DNA of 64,000 nucleotides, taken from Rhinopomastus cyanomelas. Lineage: Eukaryota > Chordata > Aves > Bucerotiformes > Rhinopomastidae. The position numbers and the translations under genes were made by a program. The stretch lies in the NCBI GenBank assembly GCA_013400115.1, contig VXBP01009432.1:498420-562419 (forward strand), written 5' to 3'. The notes under the pieces are model-generated. The model was not told the DNA's origin. It saw only the letters and a list, made by a program, of their open reading frames with translations, and ran no database searches. Below are positions 12,001 to 24,753 of this stretch, one piece after another; the stretch's first letter is position 1, and the number at the start of each line of letters is the position of its first letter.

Positions 12001-12918
12001 ACAGAAAGCAATAAGAGGTTGTGCTCCCCTTCTTCTGAAATCTCATGACTTCTGCTGGAAACAGGGGCTCTAGGGACTGTGAAATTTTGGACTAAGTTGG
12101 ATTCTAATTGTTCTCCTTTCCTTCAAATATAGCAAACAAGATAATTCTTAGCAGAGGCCTATTCGGCTTCCTGCTTCAACACCAGGGTCACCTCAACATT
12201 GTTCAGGTACAGAGGAAAGTCTCTGACTGTAAGTTTGTACAGGCACAGGAGACCATTCTTGTGATGGTCCATACTGCCAGTATTTTCTGTGTGACAGCGA
12301 AAGCCAGCAGCTTTGTGTGTTTGAGAAAGGAAGAGTTAAACCTCTATGTGACACAGTTATAGCAGGAAGAAACAAACTCCCACTTGGAGGTTTGCTCTGA
12401 GATTAATAGTGTCAGCAACTGAGAACTGCAACAGTTTTACAAACAGCTCCCCCAGCTCTGGGTTGATATTTCTGCTACAAGGTTATAATCNTCTGCTATT
12501 CTCCATTGCCTGAAGGGGCAAAGTGTGGTGGCAGCTCTGGACTCTCCAAAGGCTCATTTATAGGAGAAGAATATGGCTGTGTACTTTGTTTTACAAAAAT
12601 ATATAACACTTCTGTCCAAAACAATTCAGAGAGTGTCAAGTGATTGTATCACTTCTTTGCCTACCTACCAAAGCATTCAGATGAGTTAATCCTTCCCTTC
12701 TGGTGTGAAGTGCCCATTCATTGCTTTTCACGGTTGTTCTGGCTCTGATACTTGTTTCTCCACCTCTCAAATTCACAACCTGTTTCACTGACATCCTGTC
12801 CTCTCCACGGAAGAACTGATCACAGGCAATGCAGCAGCAAAGAGCTTCTGCTGTTGAGTGTACAATGATACCAAATCCTACTGCAAACTGGAGGTTAACA
12901 TAGATACTCAAAAATATG

Positions 12919-12919
<1 letters not shown>
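9006..12919. other. Intergenic sequence, nothing recognised
   Basis: Non-coding, AT-rich sequence with an ambiguous base (n) at 12491. Open frames here are short and carry no recognisable motif. No repeat family is identified by eye. Confidence 0.5.

Positions 12920-12961
<42 letters not shown>
12920..12961. repeat. (TG)n dinucleotide microsatellite
   Basis: An uninterrupted TG/GT run of about 42 bases, 21 units. Runs of this length are usually polymorphic in vertebrates. Confidence 0.99.
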
Positions 12962-12963
<2 letters not shown>

Positions 12964-13054
12964 AAATACTCAAATGTTGAAGTAGTCAGGTTTGGTTTTA
13001 CAATCCTGTGATTGCTTTTTAACTAGTAGGTAGGACAGTTAATTATTAGTATTG

Positions 13055-13260
13055 ATGATCAGAGGGCTGGGGCACCTCTGCTGTGAAGAAAGCTGAGAGA
13101 GTTGGAGTTGTTCAGCAGTCACATGGATGTTTATGTGAGCAGGGTGTTCTCCATGGCTTGTGGGCTCAGGCTGAAGAGATGGTCTCCCTCCCTGACCTGA
13201 CTGTCCCATTGCTCTCCTTTATGGGAAGGGTCTGGAGCACTCAACACTAGAACAGAATGC
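13055..13260 (+). mobile_element. CR1 LINE fragment, central 3' part, decayed
   Basis: The plus strand shows 'agggctggggcacctctgctgtgaagaaagctgagagagttggagttgttcagc', the CR1 block normally reading 'ctggagcacctctcctatgaggaaaggctgagagagttgggg'. It is followed by weakly CR1-like sequence. The right edge is uncertain and no tail is seen. Confidence 0.75.
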
Positions 13261-14410
13261 AGTGCCAAGCACCGTTCAAAAGCCTCAGGCAAAGTGGAGT
13301 GCATGGGGTTTAAATTACCATCCTCTGACTGCCAGGAGAGCTTCTAATGAAAGGGACTAAGCAACAATTCATCCTGTAACACCCACTTCTTTCATGTTCT
13401 TGGCTTGCTGGCATTATCCAGCAGCTGGGTTGGACAAAGTAGGTTAGGTTAACATTTATGGTGTAGGTGGATGGAAGCACATTACTACAGACTAACAGAC
13501 CTCACTACAAGAGCTAATCGTAAAAGCCTTTTAATTTTTCTTTTTTGTACACAGAAAAAAAATGATTCTGAGGAAATAATAATTCTAAGAATCTCTGAAT
13601 ATATTTCATGCAGTTTTGCCAAAAAGTTTTCTGCTTCTAAATTTCAACAGAAATTTGATAGATTTTAAACTTAGAAATGAAGCACACAAAGAAGAAAAAT
13701 CTTGGGATTATATTGGAGCATCTGAACTCTTTCTAGTAGTACATGAAAGCATATAATTAACCTTTTCCCTGAGTTGCATTTTCTCTTTCTAGTGATTCCC
13801 CTTCCTCTGGCATGAAGGTTAACAGTGGAAGTTTGCTTTTGTAAAGTGGTTTGGTTGGTTTGTTGGCTTTTTTAATTGTATAGGGAAAAGTAGTGCTTGC
13901 TATGTAAAAATCTCTCAGTCTAGATGCTCCTATGCTTTTTACTTTCATCAGTACAGAGAGAACAGCAGTCCACTCAAGAGCAGAAGCAAAGGACAGCAAA
14001 GTATTGGATATATGTGGTGCAAAGGATTAAATGTGTTGCTGCCGTGCTGATTTGTCTCCATCTCATTTTGGAAAAAGTCAGAGGATTTAGTGGTTGCACA
14101 GTCCATGGACTTTGCTGAGAAGGTCTCAGTACTCTTCTTCTACAGGATATTTGTTAGGTCACCAGTTATGGGCCCTACTGGCTTCAGGGATACAAAGCAC
14201 ATGCTCACAGTTTCCACTGTAACTGCATATCTAGTGAAGTTGCTTGGTTTAGACAGGTTGGGGAAGTGGAAGAAGGAAGACTTAAGTCACAGACTCCACA
14301 TGTGATTTTGTACAACTGATACATAAACACACAAGGTCACCGTGTCTTCCTGAGAACCAGAATATTCCCTAAAGATATACAGGATATATATATATAGGTA
14401 CACCTCTTTA
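13261..14410. other. Intergenic sequence, nothing recognised
   Basis: Non-coding sequence between two CR1 fragments. A short (TA)n run lies just before the next CR1 at about 14384-14396. No gene is recognised. Confidence 0.45.
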
Positions 14411-14414
14411 AGGG

Positions 14415-15118
14415 TTGTCCTGCTGAAAAGGAGCCACATGGAAAAAGGCCTTGGAGTGCTGGTAGACAGTAAGTTATCCATGGGACAGCGAAGAGCCCTT
14501 GAGGCCAAGAAGGCCAATGGTATCCTGGGATGCATCAAGAAAATATGTCCAGAAGGTCAAGGGGGGGTTGTCCTTTTCCTCTACTCCGTCTTGCTATGAT
14601 CATACATGAAGTTCTCTATCCAGTTTTTGGGCTTCTTAATTCAAGAGAGACATGGAACTGCTGGAGACATTCCAACAGTGAGTTACAAGGATGGTTAAGG
14701 GACTTGAGCATCTATTCTACGAGTAAAAGCCAAGAAAACTGGGGCTGATTAGTCTAGAGGAAAGAAGGCTGAGAGGGGATCTTATTAGTGTCTATAAATA
14801 TCTGAAAGGTGCGTGTCAAGAAAACAGGGTCAGTCTCTTTTCAGTGGTGCTGTGTGATAGGACAAGGGACAATGGGTACAAATTGGAGCACAGAGAGTTC
14901 TGCCTGAACATCAGGAAAAACTTTACTGTGAGGATGATGGAGCACTGGAACAGGCTACTTAGAGAGGTTGTGGCGTCTCCTTCCTTGGAGAATTTCAGAA
15001 CTCTCCTGTATGCATTCCTGTGTGACCTGCACTACTTGATCCTGCTTTTGCTAGGGTGTTGGAGCTAACAATATTCCAACCCCTTCCATTCTGTTTTTCT
15101 GTGACTTTGTGATACTAA
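14415..15118 (+). mobile_element. CR1 LINE, long 3' fragment
   Basis: Ordered plus-strand CR1 blocks: 'aaggccttggagtgctggtagacag', 'gaggccaagaaggccaatggtatcctgggatgcatcaag', 'gaggaaagaaggctgagaggggatcttattag', 'ctataaatatctgaaaggtg', 'gataggacaagggacaatgg', 'ctgaacatcaggaaaaactttactgtgaggatg', 'gagcactggaacaggctac', and the tail 'ctgtgactttgtgata'. About 700 bases, the longest CR1 copy here that still runs to the 3' end. Confidence 0.92.
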
Positions 15119-15179
15119 CGTATGAAAAGCATGGTTATCAGCTTCACTTCAGCCCATTGATTATCCCTCTCAGAGACAA

Positions 15180-15690
15180 TATCTAGCATTTATGGTGTTC
15201 ATCCAAACGTGATCCTCAAGGTTACAAAACCCAATCACATTATGGAAATTGTGGTCCTCAAAGTAAAACTCACAGTAAGACAACACAAGGTAACACTGTG
15301 ATGAGATAATGCCAACAAAAGGTCAATCACCTCCTGCTCAGGACGATGGGAGGGGAGGGAGTAGGATCATCTGAAGATAACTTAAAGTAACCCAGAAATA
15401 ATTAGCATGGTGAAAAATCACACCCTTAGGAGGAGACCTGACATGCTAATGTCAGGCCACCTCTGCCATGACACTAATTTGAGCATGAACATGCAGAAGG
15501 GCATTAATTAGGCAGCTGAAAGGTGACCAGTAAACAATATTATGTAATTTATATAATGTTGTAACCTGTATAAAACCCAACAAGTGAGTCAGCTTTGCTA
15601 GATCTCCTATCTCACAGAATTCCATTCAATGTTGGGAGTCTCCACTCAAGGAATTTTGTGCTCCAGGCACAAACTTAAACCCTGATTGTG
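15180..15690 (+). mobile_element. Possible decayed LTR-like segment
   Basis: The segment differs in texture from its flanks. It has a TATA-like 'cctgtataaaaccc' at about 15567 followed by a compact 'gagtcagctttgctagatctcctatct' stretch, as in some avian endogenous retrovirus LTRs. I could not find matching TG...CA ends, a target duplication or internal retroviral sequence. It may equally be unique DNA; a repeat-library comparison would settle it. Confidence 0.22.
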
Positions 15691-15699
15691 GCACAATAG

Positions 15700-16995
15700 G
15701 AGTGCCAAGCTCCTCACATTCATGGTGTCTCCACTAGCCAGCTCTGTTCAATACAGCTGTTTTCTTACTGCGCAGACACAGAAGATTATGAAATTTATTC
15801 ATTCACCAGTACTTCATGCCCTTGCCTGGCTGCAAAGAAAATATTTCTTGGAACCTGACAACTGCCTCTGTGCCCACTGACAATAGCTTTGGTGTAACAA
15901 TAGAGACCACAGAAAGGAACAAGGGGTAAGGTTTAAGTAGGAAATAAAGAGCAGAGATGTATTACAGTAGCTTTGCAAAATGAGGGTTCAGTAATGAATG
16001 GGGGAGAGAGGCACGGTTCATTTCAACCAGCACACAAATACAGTAACTAGGCTAGCGTTTCTTTTTCATATAGCTTTGCAGGTTTTGTTCAAAAAACTGA
16101 AAAAAAAAAGAACAAACCAGTGATCCGTGCATCCTACAAAACCTGCATTTCCGATCAATAGGTCTAATTATGCTAAATAATACTCAAGTCAAATGATTTT
16201 GAAGTAAGTAGAAGCAGTTAGCCACCTAGCAGCCAGGATTTAGAAAAGCTGAGGCATTCAAACCGCAGCTTAATGCCTCGTGACTTCAGGGGGATGATTA
16301 ACTCTTGATTCACAGTTGGTTTTGAGAACAGCAGACAGCAGCCACTTCCTCTTGAAGAGTGTTTAACAAGCAACACAGCCTTCAGGCAGAAAGTGTCCCT
16401 CACACCGTGCTTTCCAAGTGCTTACTACAGTCCTTTGCACTGGTTCTGCTCATATACAAAGAATTTTATTCTTATCATAAGACATACACAAAACATGTAA
16501 CACTGCTAGCAGCTGAAGGAAAATGGGGAGATGTTACCTATACATTTGTTGGCAGTCTATTTGCAAAAATATTGCCATGGGTTTGTGTGCTTAAAGGAGG
16601 TACATAGGTTAGTAAAGTACATTCCTACCCTTTGCCAATGGAGATGAAACCATCAGGCAGTAACTAGAATTCAGAGGTTGTGTGACTATATTAACTATAG
16701 TCAACATAGATGACTACGTGCCTAACTGGAGTGTGTAACTTAAACTGTCTGCGCCACTAAATCAGTTATCAGTTACTAACTCATTTTCACTCTGTTTGGA
16801 GCTGGCCTTCTATGTAGCAAATATTTCATGGGGAGAACTAGTTGGAATGTTAAAAAAAAAAACCAAACCCCACCCCAGGATGAGAGAGAACTAACCAGCA
16901 GTGCAAACCATACAGGTCCAGTGCTTCAGCTTGATTTTTGTAAGTCTTTGTTTAGCAGCAGATGTACTTTTAGGTGCTTAAGGATGGGTGGGATG
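15700..16995. other. Intergenic sequence, nothing recognised
   Basis: Non-coding sequence with no recognisable gene or repeat family; only short chance open frames. Confidence 0.45.
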
Positions 16996-17002
16996 GTGTC
17001 AG

Positions 17003-17312
17003 TATTTTCTCCCTGGCCACTGGAGACAGGACAAGAGGTCATAGTCTAAAGCTCCATCAGGGAGGTTTAGACTTGACATTAGGAAAAGATTTTTCACTGA
17101 AAGAGTGATCCAGTTTTGGAATTGGCTGCCCGCAAAAGTAGTTGAGTCACCGTCCCTGGAGGTATTCAGGTTTAGGCTGGATGAGGTGCTGAGTGGCATG
17201 ATCTAGATGTTAGATGTTAGGTTTACTTGGTTTATTTGGACTTAGGTTGGACTGGATGATCTTTAAGGTCTTTTCCAACCTTATCATGACTGTGATACTG
17301 TGATACTGTGGT
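17003..17312 (+). mobile_element. CR1 LINE 3' fragment with ATACTGTG-type tail
   Basis: Plus-strand blocks 'cactggagacaggacaagaggtcatag', 'cttgacattaggaaaagatttttcactgaaagagtg', 'gaattggctgccc', 'cctggaggtattcaggtttaggctgg', 'ggttggactggatgatctttaaggtc' and the tail 'tgtgatactgtgatactgtg'. The tail octamer differs from the ATTCTATG tails elsewhere in the window, indicating a different CR1 subfamily. Confidence 0.92.
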
Positions 17313-17629
17313 TTGTATCCCTCCAGCAAAGAGCTTTTATTTGTCATTGAAGTCTACAAAGATGCTGATCAGTACAGGCTGTTTCCACCCATCAGAGTTA
17401 TTCCAAGTGCTATTCCAAGCAGATCTGTGAGAAATTCCTTTCTAAAGCCAGTGTACAGTACTAGTTATTCAAGATAAGGAAATAAAGGGACAAGGACTCT
17501 TTGACAGCCTATGTGGGCAATGGAATACAGCAATTGTACAGCCAAACCATGAATAGCATAGGTCACCCCTGAATTTCTGACTACAGGGTTAGCCCTGCTG
17601 CTGCTGGACCTCCCTGCAAAACACACTCC

Positions 17630-17757
17630 ACACAGTTCCACCTGGATATGTTCCTGGGCAACTTGATCTAGGTGACTTGATGTGGTGGAGCAATTTGACT
17701 AGATGATCTTTTGAGGTCCCTTCCAATTCCTAATGTTCTGTGATTCTGTGATTCAGT
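17630..17757 (+). mobile_element. CR1 LINE, short 3' end
   Basis: Sequence from 'acagttccacctggatatgttcctgggcaacttgatctagg' through 'tttgactagatgatcttttgaggtcccttccaattcctaatg' to the tail 'ttctgtgattctgtgattc' is the last ~130 bases of CR1 on the plus strand. Confidence 0.9.
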
Positions 17758-17759
17758 CA

Positions 17760-20700
17760 TCCTTCTGCTGAATCAACCAGAAAGCTACTTCTGACCTTGT
17801 TATTATATTTTTAATTATTTATGTTGTCAGAATCACACAGGACCTAATAATGTGGTGGACAGAAACCACTCTGAGCCTGTTCATAAAAAATTAGCCTACC
17901 AGTACTTTGTGAAAAAATGTGAATCGATAGAAAAGAGTTTTCCTCACATCAAAGCCTGAGGCTGTGCTGGCTATGTGATAATAAAAGAATCTCACAGCTG
18001 TCCTCACGTGATCTGCAACAGTAATTCAGAAGGAGGAGGAACAGAGAAGTGACACACAGGGAAAGAACAAGAGAAGTCCTAATCAGTGGTTTTATGGTCA
18101 GATTTTAAGTCATCTTATTTTTCACTCATGTTTCTTTTCTCACCAGTTTCCATCACGTGTTTTTGTCAGTTCTAAATCTTCCACATAAAAAGGACAAAGT
18201 GCAATGAAAGTCTTATCTTCTGATGTCAGGCAGCTTTGCATCAGACTGTCTTGTTTCTAAAGATTAACTTACCTTTGACCCTCTCTAGAGGCCCAGTTAG
18301 CTTCCTTGTTGACTTTTAAAATTCCAACTTGAATAATTTATCTTGATTACCTGGAAATTTTTGTAGATGCATTCAAGGTCTTGCATATTCAGGCCAAAAA
18401 ACCCCCCAACCAGATGAAAACATTAAAATACAAGACTCAAGAAAGTCACAACGACACAGAAATATTTATAAAGTAGACATATATGTTGTATGTTTGCAAT
18501 GCAAAATGTATTGGTAAAAATCAGTTGCAAACAGTATTGACCTGTTTTTCTCAACGCTACAGGTATATGTGATTCAGAATTCAATTTAGCATGTAAAGAG
18601 TTTGCAGTTCTTGCTAGATTTGTACCTCACCCAGCCAGAACAGTATCTATCATATTGAACAGATTGTCTCACCTACTAATGCAGCAGAGGATACCAGATG
18701 AAAGTGGCATCAGCAGAAGCTCATCCCGCACAGTTTGTATCTTCCTGTACTTCTTAGAACTCTGAATGACCAAACTGAAGAAACAACACAGTGGTTAAGT
18801 GATAGGACTTTGTAGGTCTGTTCCTGTCTTTCCTCCAAACCTTGGCAAAGTCATTGCTTCAGATTCCCAGTTGTAGATAAGAGAATGATCACTGATAAAT
18901 ATGATGCTGTGAAGCTGTAGCTCACAAATGAATTAACTTACAAGTAATATACTTGGATATGAAAATATTTTATTTTATAGGTGAAACTTATGCTTTTTCA
19001 AATAAAAAGCTTACCTGAAGGGCCACAGCTCACTTGGGAAGAAGGAACTTCACACTATAGGAGTTTTGCAATAGGCAGACCTGCTATTTTTGTTTCATGT
19101 GTCCGGATCAAATTATTCACAGTCAAGGTCCTTCTGCATTATCTACAAACTCTGAATGACGCATTTGCTATCAAGCCTAGTTACCATGTTGCTGCTGTAG
19201 CTAATGGATTCATTTCAGTGGAGTTGTTGTACTCTTGACATGCAATTTCTCTCTTTTAACCAAGTACTAACTGGGATTTCGCCGTGCAAGCAGTATGAGC
19301 GCTCAAGAATTGTACCAAATCATTCCTGCAAAGCACAGAATTTGAGAGAGATTTTGGGATGCTCTGAAATAGCAATCAGCTCTAGATGATAAGTCATTTA
19401 GCTTGAAAAACCAGTAAATGGGAAATGACCTCTAGTTAGTATTTGCAATGACTAAGATGACTCTCCAGTCCTGAGAGCACTTAAAGTTGAATTTATTGCA
19501 CCTGAGACCACCTATATAAATGGTATATGTCAATGTAGGCACCTTTCCAATCCCTAATGATTCTATGATTAGACAATGTCTTTTAAGGCACTGGTAATGG
19601 GATCAAATCAAATCAGAACTGTTCAGCTTTTCATCACAACCTGTAAATGTTTTAGAGGAGTAGTATGTTTAGATGGTGCATCACCACATTTCACCTGCAC
19701 GTGTTAAGGATGTACAAAAACACTGTGTGCATCAGTCTACCACCACAATATGCTTTGTTCGAAAAAGTGATTCACAGTGGAAAATTAATCCTCAGAGCTC
19801 TTTATCAATAAAAAGGCCCTGGTGAGGTGAGCAGTTCTACTTTATGACTTTTAGGATTATTCTAGCGTCATCTTCATGAGGGGAGATAGAAATAATTTTA
19901 CACTACCTCCTGCATGAAGTGGTACCTTTCAGAGCTTGGGCTCTTTGGATAAAGAACAGAACCTGTGGATTGTTGCTGGCTCAGGACATTAATTCTCAGT
20001 CTTTGGCAATGTAACCCACTATGGCTGAACTGTAAGCATCAATTCTAACTCCCTATTTGGTCTAGCTTTTGACATATAAAATACATTTCAGTTTCAGTGT
20101 TCTGTGTTACCAGCACAAAGGCCAGATTTATTTCACTGTAAAATTGGTTTCAGAGACTCAAGATAAAGCCTTGCAAATATGCTTCGAAATCACATCAATG
20201 ATTACAGCACCAGCATGGGACACAGGTGCTGAAAATGCCCTAGATATCTTTGACAGATATTTTTGTTGAAGCTTACATGTAACACAGCACTGAGCAAAAG
20301 AAATTAACCAAACCATCAATAGCAATTACTTCCATTCATCTGAATTTATAGAACCAAGTTGGTCTTTCATGTGGGCTATGTGGGTACTGACATGTTCCAG
20401 TCATAAGGCACTTTCTTCACAGTACTTCAAATTTTGTCTTCAGATGATACTTTTAAACTTTAAACCCTCGGTTTGAAAGAAAACCATAGAATTGGAATAA
20501 TGGGATTCCAGGCAGACATCTTGCCAAGAAATTAGAACATGTGCATAGCTAAATTTGAAAGACCATTAACATTTTTGAGAAATGGTGTATGAGTGTTCAA
20601 ACAATCTCACTCTTCTGCAAGCATTCTTAAGTTGATGGGATAGTCAGGTTTGAAAATTCATGAACACACTGAGGAGACATCTGAAGCTGTAAAATACAAG

Positions 20701-22155
20701 GTAGAAGTTTACCTTTGCTCCAGGAATTTCTAATATATGTGGCTTAATCACATTTCTTTAAGGACTAAAACATGACTGATCTGATACTTAGTGCTTACGT
20801 AGAGGTCTCATCTACATAGGAGTGAGATCACATGGGCCATTTGCACATTAGTAACAGGTTCATGCTCATGACAAGATTTAATTTTAATGTGTCTCAATTT
20901 CCAGTTTTCTGATAGGACTACTTGCCCAGTTCTGATTAACAGGGTAAATGGAGACTTTGGAGTGACTGTCCTATATGGTGGATGCCTAAAATTAGTGAAT
21001 TTCATTTATGGTGTCTAAGGCTGCTAGAATTACTGCCTCTTTCATACTGTCCTGAAGAATTTACAAGATAAGATGAAAAATATATGGGCATAACAGATGG
21101 AGAGGATGCAACGTCCCAGTGAGATCAATGCATTACCTGTATTTAAGTTAGATACAAAAGGCTTCAGATGTAGAAGTGACCTTTAGCAAAATGTTTGCCA
21201 CACTTCACACGCTTTAGAAAGACTTGCTGGCAACGCTTAATTAGACTTCTAAAGTTCATGGTAAAATATTGAGTGCTGGGCTGTGTTAGCTCTAGAAACC
21301 AGACTTGCAATAATCATTCAGCAAATGTATCTGTTCACCATCAATATTTTTCTATCACATTCTGATTTTTGAATTCTTGGAATCGACGACTAGAAGAGAT
21401 AATATGTTTATACTGTTTTCCCTGAGGGCTACTTATCATCCCTTAATAACTATGTCAAACTCACATGGGTTTTTTTTGTGATAGTCATTTCCTATCTTAG
21501 GATGTGATTTAGCCCAGGGAATTTATCAGCTAAAAATTAGATACAGCAGCCCAGAAGAGACAGAAACACCATATTTAAGTCATCCTGTTGCCGTCATGGT
21601 TGGTGAGTTATTTTCAGTCTGTCACTAAGGGAAGTCTCATTACAACCAAAACACACCAGACATTTGGATCTACTCTATAAGATGACTTAGAAGACCAAAT
21701 ACAATCTAAGCATTACTGGACAAAATTCTTAGTGAATACAAAGAATTCTAATTTTTCTTCACATAATTTATCTGTAAAGAAAACTCACTGCTTTTTCCTT
21801 CATCAAAGAATTGCCTACGGCTCAGACCCTAGAGCTCAGCAAAGCTATTCTCCATAACGGTATGTGGCCACTGTTGCTGTAAATTCTGAGTCTTTGCTCA
21901 TTTGGAAAAGCTAAAGCCAAACTTCTGGTTTTGCAGGCTACAAATATAAAGAGAAATTTGGATATATTGCTGATGCTTCTGGAGAAGTGTCTGCAGGCTG
22001 CCTAGTCAGAAGAAATGTATACAAACAGTTTCTCTTTCAAATCAAACTTAGAATGAGAATAATTTGAATTAAAGTAATTTATCTCCATGAGGGGTCCAGC
22101 CTCATTGAGTTCCGAAATGCACCAGAGCAAAGATCCTCTTACAGCTCAAAACCAG
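17760..22155. other. Intergenic sequence with one CR1 remnant
   Basis: About 4.4 kb of AT-rich non-coding DNA. Apart from a ~30-base CR1 tail at 19540-19571, no gene or repeat family is recognised. Confidence 0.5.
19540..19571 (+). mobile_element. CR1 3' tail remnant
   Basis: The block 'cctttccaatccctaatg' followed by 'attctatgatt' is the extreme 3' end of CR1. Only about 30 bases remain: a severely truncated insertion or the residue of a deletion. Confidence 0.65.
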
Positions 22156-22157
22156 CA

Positions 22158-22222
22158 ATGACAGGTTGGACTTGATGATCTATGAGGTCTCTTCCAACCT
22201 TGGTAATACTGTGATACTGTAA
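22158..22222 (+). mobile_element. CR1 3' end remnant, ATACTGTG tail
   Basis: 'caggttggacttgatgatctatgaggtctcttccaacc' followed by 'atactgtgatactgta' is the last ~65 bases of a CR1 copy with the same tail type as the copy at 17003-17312. Confidence 0.88.
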
Positions 22223-22224
22223 TG

Positions 22225-23480
22225 TGCCTAAAAGAAGGTGAGCAGGGTGCAAGAACAATTATGTTACTGTAACAGACATCTATGACACATAGAGAACAAA
22301 GACACAGGTAGGAGAATATAGAGTTTGTAACGAAGAGTTCCAGAAGGATTTTAATTTGCTTTTTTTATGATCAAGAGCAAGATGATAGAGAAGATTAAAA
22401 GGAAGCATTTGAAGGAGAAATAGAAGCTAAATCTGGAATGAATAATTCAGTACAAAGAGCACCTCACTATACCTAAAACTTTAGAACAGACTAAGAAAAT
22501 TGAGAGCGTACAAGTCATTAGTGAATAGTTAAATATTGAACAAGGACAACACAACCCACATTATTCACTTGGATGCTCAGTGTCTAAAAGTGCATTTGTA
22601 AATCTGGCAAAAAATCAGCCACATTGCTTCATTCCAGAAATGTTAAGGTATGCCTTCCACCTCAAAGGTGTTTCACCTCAAAGCTTGTGGTGTGAGGATG
22701 AAAGACATCTTTATGTTTTTCTGCTTTATGCGTCTATGATTATGTAACAGTTGAGCTGGAATGACACTTCTGGATATTGCCAAAACCCTGTTCAGAGTCG
22801 GGTCAACTCATTTCCCAGGACCTTGCCAAGCTGGGTTATTAATATCTTCAAGGATGGGCACTCTGCAACATCTGTACTAGTGTCCAACCTTACTCGTGCT
22901 GAAGCTGTTCTGGCATGCATTTAAGGGGTGCTTGTTGTATTGCATTTTGTGCCCTTTGCTTAATAACCCATTGCTCTGCTTCTACATGTGGTCAGGATTC
23001 CCTTTGAGGTTTCTTTTCTTCAGGCTGCTCAGTCACAGCTCTCAGCTTCTTCACCTATGTCAGATTTTCCAAGCCTTCAAACATCTTTGTGGCTGTTTCC
23101 ACCGGCATGGACTTATGATCCAAAAAGGAACTGTTTTCATCCAGGACTGACATGATTCTATGTTTCTCTATAGACTATAAACCCCTCTGCTTTCACCTCT
23201 GTTGATTCCTCAGCAGGGCTGACAAACAGCACCTAAGGCAGAGATGCTGCAAATAGAAGTCCAACTGGCACACTAGTGGTGCTTCTTTATTGACAGCCTT
23301 CATCAATCGAGATGGTCTGTATACATTTGGTTCCTTATCTGCTATTTTACTGCTTACTGCTGTTTCTTTTCTCGTCTGTCCACAGTGGTGGAACTAAATC
23401 TGCTGCGTTATGGGTTAGGACCCAGAAAAAGAACTTGTGTATCTCCCAAACCTCTCCCCTCTGCCCCACAGTAGGAGGGT
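22225..23480. other. Intergenic sequence left of the orphan CpG island
   Basis: Ordinary non-coding DNA; nothing recognised. GC content rises towards the right end. Confidence 0.45.
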
Positions 23481-23945
23481 GCTGGTGGACCATCGGGAAA
23501 AAAGCCAGCAGGGGGTGACGGGGCAGTCCTGCCCACGGAGCGAGGACGCACGGCTCCTGGGCTCTGGTCTACGGGCCAGTCCACCTGCCTTCTCCTGCAC
23601 GGTGCCCTCTAGTTAAGCGTTTAGCACTGTCACTGGTGGATCGGGACCTGTCTCGCAATTTAAGGCGTTTTGTTTTGCCTTAGACTGGCTCTAAGTGCGG
23701 TTCTGTTTTCGCGAGGGGGAGGAGGGCTGCGGGGGTTTGGGTCCGCAGTTGCCAGGTGAGCACCGGCAGAGCGGGGCGCCGGCAGGGTTCCGATCGCCAA
23801 GCGCCCGGTGCACGAGGGGTAACGGCGCGCGACTGGCCCGCGCCATTTTCCCTCCCTTCCTTCTCTTCCGGCGCGGCGCGGACGGGGAAGCGTGCGAGCG
23901 CCTGTTGCTGCAACCCCGTGAGGAGTGCCCCCTATCGACTGGAGG
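23480..23945. promoter_or_regulatory. Orphan CpG island, candidate promoter of an unannotated transcript
   Basis: Roughly 45 CpG dinucleotides in about 460 bases, in strong contrast to CpG-poor flanks on both sides. There is an ETS-like cttccggc at 23865-23872 and a YY1-like gccatttt at 23842-23849, both typical of TATA-less CpG promoters. On the plus strand a good splice donor context, gccag|gtgagc, lies at 23755/23756, and an AATAAA polyadenylation hexamer lies downstream at 24068-24073. No recognised exon or conserved frame is attached. It lies 22 kb upstream of CTSC and 20 kb downstream of the GRM5 stop codon. It could start a plus-strand lncRNA running towards GRM5, act as a distal minus-strand start for CTSC, or be an enhancer. 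Function is inferred from composition only. Confidence 0.55.
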
Positions 23946-24691
23946 CCAGAATTACCCCGATTTGCCTTCTGTACATGGTTCTTCCCTTACACCAGCTCCC
24001 TAAATTTCTCTTTCCTCTCCTGTGAACGTTTTTCTGTTGTTCCCCTACTTTAAATTTATTTTTTTTGAATAAAATTACAATTTATTGAAATTTTCAAATT
24101 TGTTTATATTCCCTTCCTGATGTGGTGGGAGAGGAATCTAACAATCTTTTCTGGAGGGTTCCGCCTTTAACCCTCAAACCAGCACACTAAATTCAGGGCC
24201 ACCTCATCGTAAAGATGCTCTTCTCCTGTGCTATTCATAGTGCAGCACAATTACACCGATTGCAGCAGGACTAACAGCAGAATTCAGCTTTACCACAGGA
24301 ATTATAAGAACCCTCACTGCAGTTAGATCAATTAATCTGCAAATAAATCCTGTGAAAATGCAGTCTTACCCTCATCCTGCAGACTGAGAGTGAAATACAT
24401 TAGCACAGAAGAGTCTGTAAGTTTTTGTCAATGTGGCATTTAATAGTTCATTATTAGGATGAACTAAATAAAGGTTTTTATGACTTTGAATAAATTCATT
24501 TAAACATTACAGAAATACGTGACATCACATCTAGAGGCTGTGATAATAGGTCAGCACTGTAGAGAATGTCTCCATTACTGTAAGCGTATTTCAGGTCTGG
24601 AATACATTATTCTGGAATAGCCAGAATACTAGAATTATTCTAGAGTAGAGTAATAGGCAAAGTTTTGTTTTTCTCTGCAGAAATTTGTCTT
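23946..24691. other. Intergenic sequence between CpG island and NUMT
   Basis: AT-rich sequence starting with the polyadenylation hexamer near 24068. Nothing else is recognised. Confidence 0.4.
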
Positions 24692-24753
24692 CTGTATACA
24701 GTGTAAGGAATTACCTTTCTAGTATATCAGACTTCAGCTCTCCTGCAATAGAT
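24692..24753. repeat. 62-bp direct repeat, left copy, flanking NUMT
   Basis: This segment pairs with 24977-25038. The two copies align without gaps over 62 bases with eight differences, all transitions. The left copy abuts the ND4-derived insert. Confidence 0.85.

Noticed and set aside
8066..12491. Single ambiguous bases (n) at 8066 and 12491 as possible biological signals
   Set aside because: Isolated unresolved calls are assembly or polymorphism artefacts.
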